Shown: in pieces, positions 4,790 through 6,371 of the stretch | How the letters are laid out: the number at the start of each line of letters is the position of its first letter | Numbering within the stretch: position 1 is the stretch's first letter | DNA from: Methanobacterium sp. | GTDB lineage: Archaea; Methanobacteriota; Methanobacteria; Methanobacteriales; Methanobacteriaceae | DNA: 6,371 nt | Direction: 5' to 3' | Assembly: GCA_028682985.1 (NCBI GenBank) | Contig: JAJRAE010000252.1 | Coordinates: 1-6,371 of the forward strand | The notes under the pieces: model-generated | The model's database searches: none | What the model saw: the letters and a program-made list of their open reading frames with translations, nothing else | Told to the model about the DNA's origin: nothing | Made by a program: the position numbers and the translations under genes

Positions 4790-6280
4790 TTAATTTTTGG
4801 GCTGTAATGATTGGGGATAAACCACCTCTATACCATCGTCCTCCAGCAATGCAAATTCTTCTGGATATTCAGTATGAATTGGAAAAACCTTATCGGGATG
4901 TATATCCTGGATCATTTTCAGTATTTCCGGACCACTGGCATGTCCAGATGCATGGAAGCCTTCTTTAACATAATGGATTTTGAATAAGTTCAGCCAATTT
5001 TGAACCTTCCTTTCACTTATCTCCATCTGGGGATCAAATGGTTCGGTGCTGCTCTTAATATATACCGCATCCTTGGGCTTAATATCGATCAACTCTTTTA
5101 ATTCAAAAAAATCTGATCTAAAGATATAACTTTCAGGTTCTCTCTGCAGTTCCTGGTATTTTATAATGTTATCCCGCTCCAGGAACTCCCTCTCCCAGTT
5201 GTGGTAATCCCTGATACTTTGTTGTGGATCTATGTCTGAGGTGCAAAGCCACTCGTCCTCCACACAGGCAAAGCTTTTATTATCAATCAATCCCCAGCCA
5301 CGTCTGGGCTTATAAATCAGGATATCACTTACATCTGGATAGCCCTGCCCCTGGAAAAGATTCAAAATATAGGCCTGTTTCAAGCTGACTACCAACTGCC
5401 GATTGGTATGCTGAGCCACCCTATAGAATGTGATTAAACGGTCCAGATCACGCACCGGATAATTTACAATAACTAAGTTCCTGGCTAAATCAACCTGTTT
5501 TATTGCTCTTTCCTCAATTTCATCCTCTGTAATATTATGTTCACTCTTTATACGGGTTCCTTCGCTTAGCATAATGGTGGGTCTTGATTTTCGAGCAATA
5601 TCCACAAATTTTCGGGTGAGTTCCGGCTGTCTGCCGTGGAACCTCAGATCTCCAGTGTAGACAATGGTATCATCATCATTAAGAGCCACATATCCACAGG
5701 CACCAGGAAGAGAATGATCAACAGGAATAGATTTAACATGGAATTCACCCATTTCAAAGAATTTATAGGGCCTGGTTATTCTTATCTCCCTGTTAACTTT
5801 CTCACGAGAGCGGGTGTGGCCTTCACCCCTCTTTTTAGGCACTAAATGGAAGGTTTTTTTAAGCTGGGTATAATCAGAAAATGAGGCAATACCAGTATCC
5901 TCCAATGCTTTAAGGATAAATAATGACTCCTGAGATAAATATATGGGAATATCCTCACGCAGATGATGTATATAAGCAGCATGATCAACATGAGCATGAC
6001 TGATAAACACCCCATCCACCGCTGGCTTACTCTGATAAGACATTCCAGAATGTCGCAGATAATCCTCCCGGTATATGCCTTTAACACAGGGTAAGAGTCC
6101 TAAAGCAACAAAATCAAGAATACCATTTGATTTACGGGGCTGTAAAAATTCAGATAGATAGTCATTAGCCCTGGCAAAGGCCAGACCAAAATCAAAGAAG
6201 AAAGATGTTTCCTGGCCATCCACTTTAATTTTATTACCACCTATTTCACCGACACCACCATAAAAGCTCAAATCTGCCAT
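4790..6280 (-). CDS. Beta-CASP metallo-beta-lactamase nuclease, RNase J-like
   Basis: A 496-residue protein with every landmark of the RNA/DNA-processing metallo-beta-lactamase (beta-CASP) family, closest in style to RNase J. Motif order: GGVGEIGGNK (8-17) and FFFDFG (27-32) in the first strands; zinc-binding HAHVDH (95-100); His189 in PVDHSLPGACGY; Asp211 in YTGDLRFHG; beta-CASP motif A SEGTR with Glu240; motif B SGHASG with His447; motif C PIHTE with His469. All expected metal and catalytic ligands are present, so activity as an RNA endo- or exonuclease is likely, using two zinc ions in the cytoplasm. A basic stretch (PKKRGEGHTRSREKVNREIR, about 148-167) sits between motifs 2 and 3 and could touch nucleic acid. 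There are no KH domains, so it is not the archaeal aCPSF1. The ATG at 6280 has only a weak GGAT site (6285-6288); TATA-like sequence near 6307 might give a nearly leaderless transcript. No partner gene adjoins it. The fold is certain; substrate and direction of cutting are not. Confidence 0.9.
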   Translation of the reverse strand: MADLSFYGGVGEIGGNKIKVDGQETSFFFDFGLAFARANDYLSEFLQPRKSNGILDFVALGLLPCVKGIYREDYLRHSGMSYQSKPAVDGVFISHAHVDHAAYIHHLREDIPIYLSQESLFILKALEDTGIASFSDYTQLKKTFHLVPKKRGEGHTRSREKVNREIRITRPYKFFEMGEFHVKSIPVDHSLPGACGYVALNDDDTIVYTGDLRFHGRQPELTRKFVDIARKSRPTIMLSEGTRIKSEHNITEDEIEERAIKQVDLARNLVIVNYPVRDLDRLITFYRVAQHTNRQLVVSLKQAYILNLFQGQGYPDVSDILIYKPRRGWGLIDNKSFACVEDEWLCTSDIDPQQSIRDYHNWEREFLERDNIIKYQELQREPESYIFRSDFFELKELIDIKPKDAVYIKSSTEPFDPQMEISERKVQNWLNLFKIHYVKEGFHASGHASGPEILKMIQDIHPDKVFPIHTEYPEEFALLEDDGIEVVYPQSLQPKN

Positions 6281-6371
6281 AATAATCCATTACTTTTAAT
6301 TTGATAAAAAAATTTTGGTCAAAAATTTCTAAAAAAAATTGATAAAATAAAATTTTTAATTAAGACAGATA

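Noticed and set aside
5636..6087. Additional open frames on both strands within the beta-CASP gene
   Set aside because: They lie wholly inside a gene with complete catalytic motifs and show no motif of their own.

Overview
The window looks like chromosomal DNA from a methanogenic archaeon of the order Methanobacteriales, most likely Methanobacterium. Evidence: archaeal TATA boxes and T-tract terminators; very AT-rich gaps between moderately AT-rich genes; Shine-Dalgarno sites of the GGAGG/GAGGTGA type; an archaeal NYN-domain protein of the TIGR00288 type; an LL-diaminopimelate aminotransferase (DapL); and an acidic secreted protein with an MQDTG-type C-terminal anchor of the kind seen in methanobacterial surface proteins. 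The genus assignment is inference from protein resemblance, not from a marker gene.

Left part, plus strand (1-2028): a four-helix membrane protein of unknown function (52-495) ending at a T9 tract; a small heat-shock protein (Hsp20, 633-1085) behind a clear TATA box; a 418-base gap with repeats, a palindrome and a stem-loop with a T tract but no convincing gene; then a NYN/PIN-like putative nuclease (1504-2028) with a strong ribosome binding site.

Right part, minus strand (2074-6280), in transcription order: a beta-CASP metallo-beta-lactamase nuclease resembling RNase J (6280-4790), an acidic anchored surface protein (4519-3884), DapL (3742-2501) and a 74-residue zinc-ribbon protein (2298-2074). 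Gaps of 270, 141 and 202 bases, mostly with T tracts after the stops, suggest separate transcription units rather than one operon. The NYN gene and the zinc-ribbon gene converge; a small hairpin flanked by T tracts lies across their shared 3' ends.

The genes do not form an obvious pathway. Loose themes are RNA handling (two unrelated putative nucleases), protein quality control (Hsp20), the cell surface (anchored protein, membrane protein) and lysine synthesis (DapL; lysine is also a component of methanobacterial pseudomurein). I see no defence island, insertion sequence, CRISPR array, tRNA or rRNA. The points most worth a second look are the tail, charge and aromatic patch of the surface protein, unusual residues in normally conserved motifs of the NYN protein and Hsp20, and the structured 1086-1503 gap.
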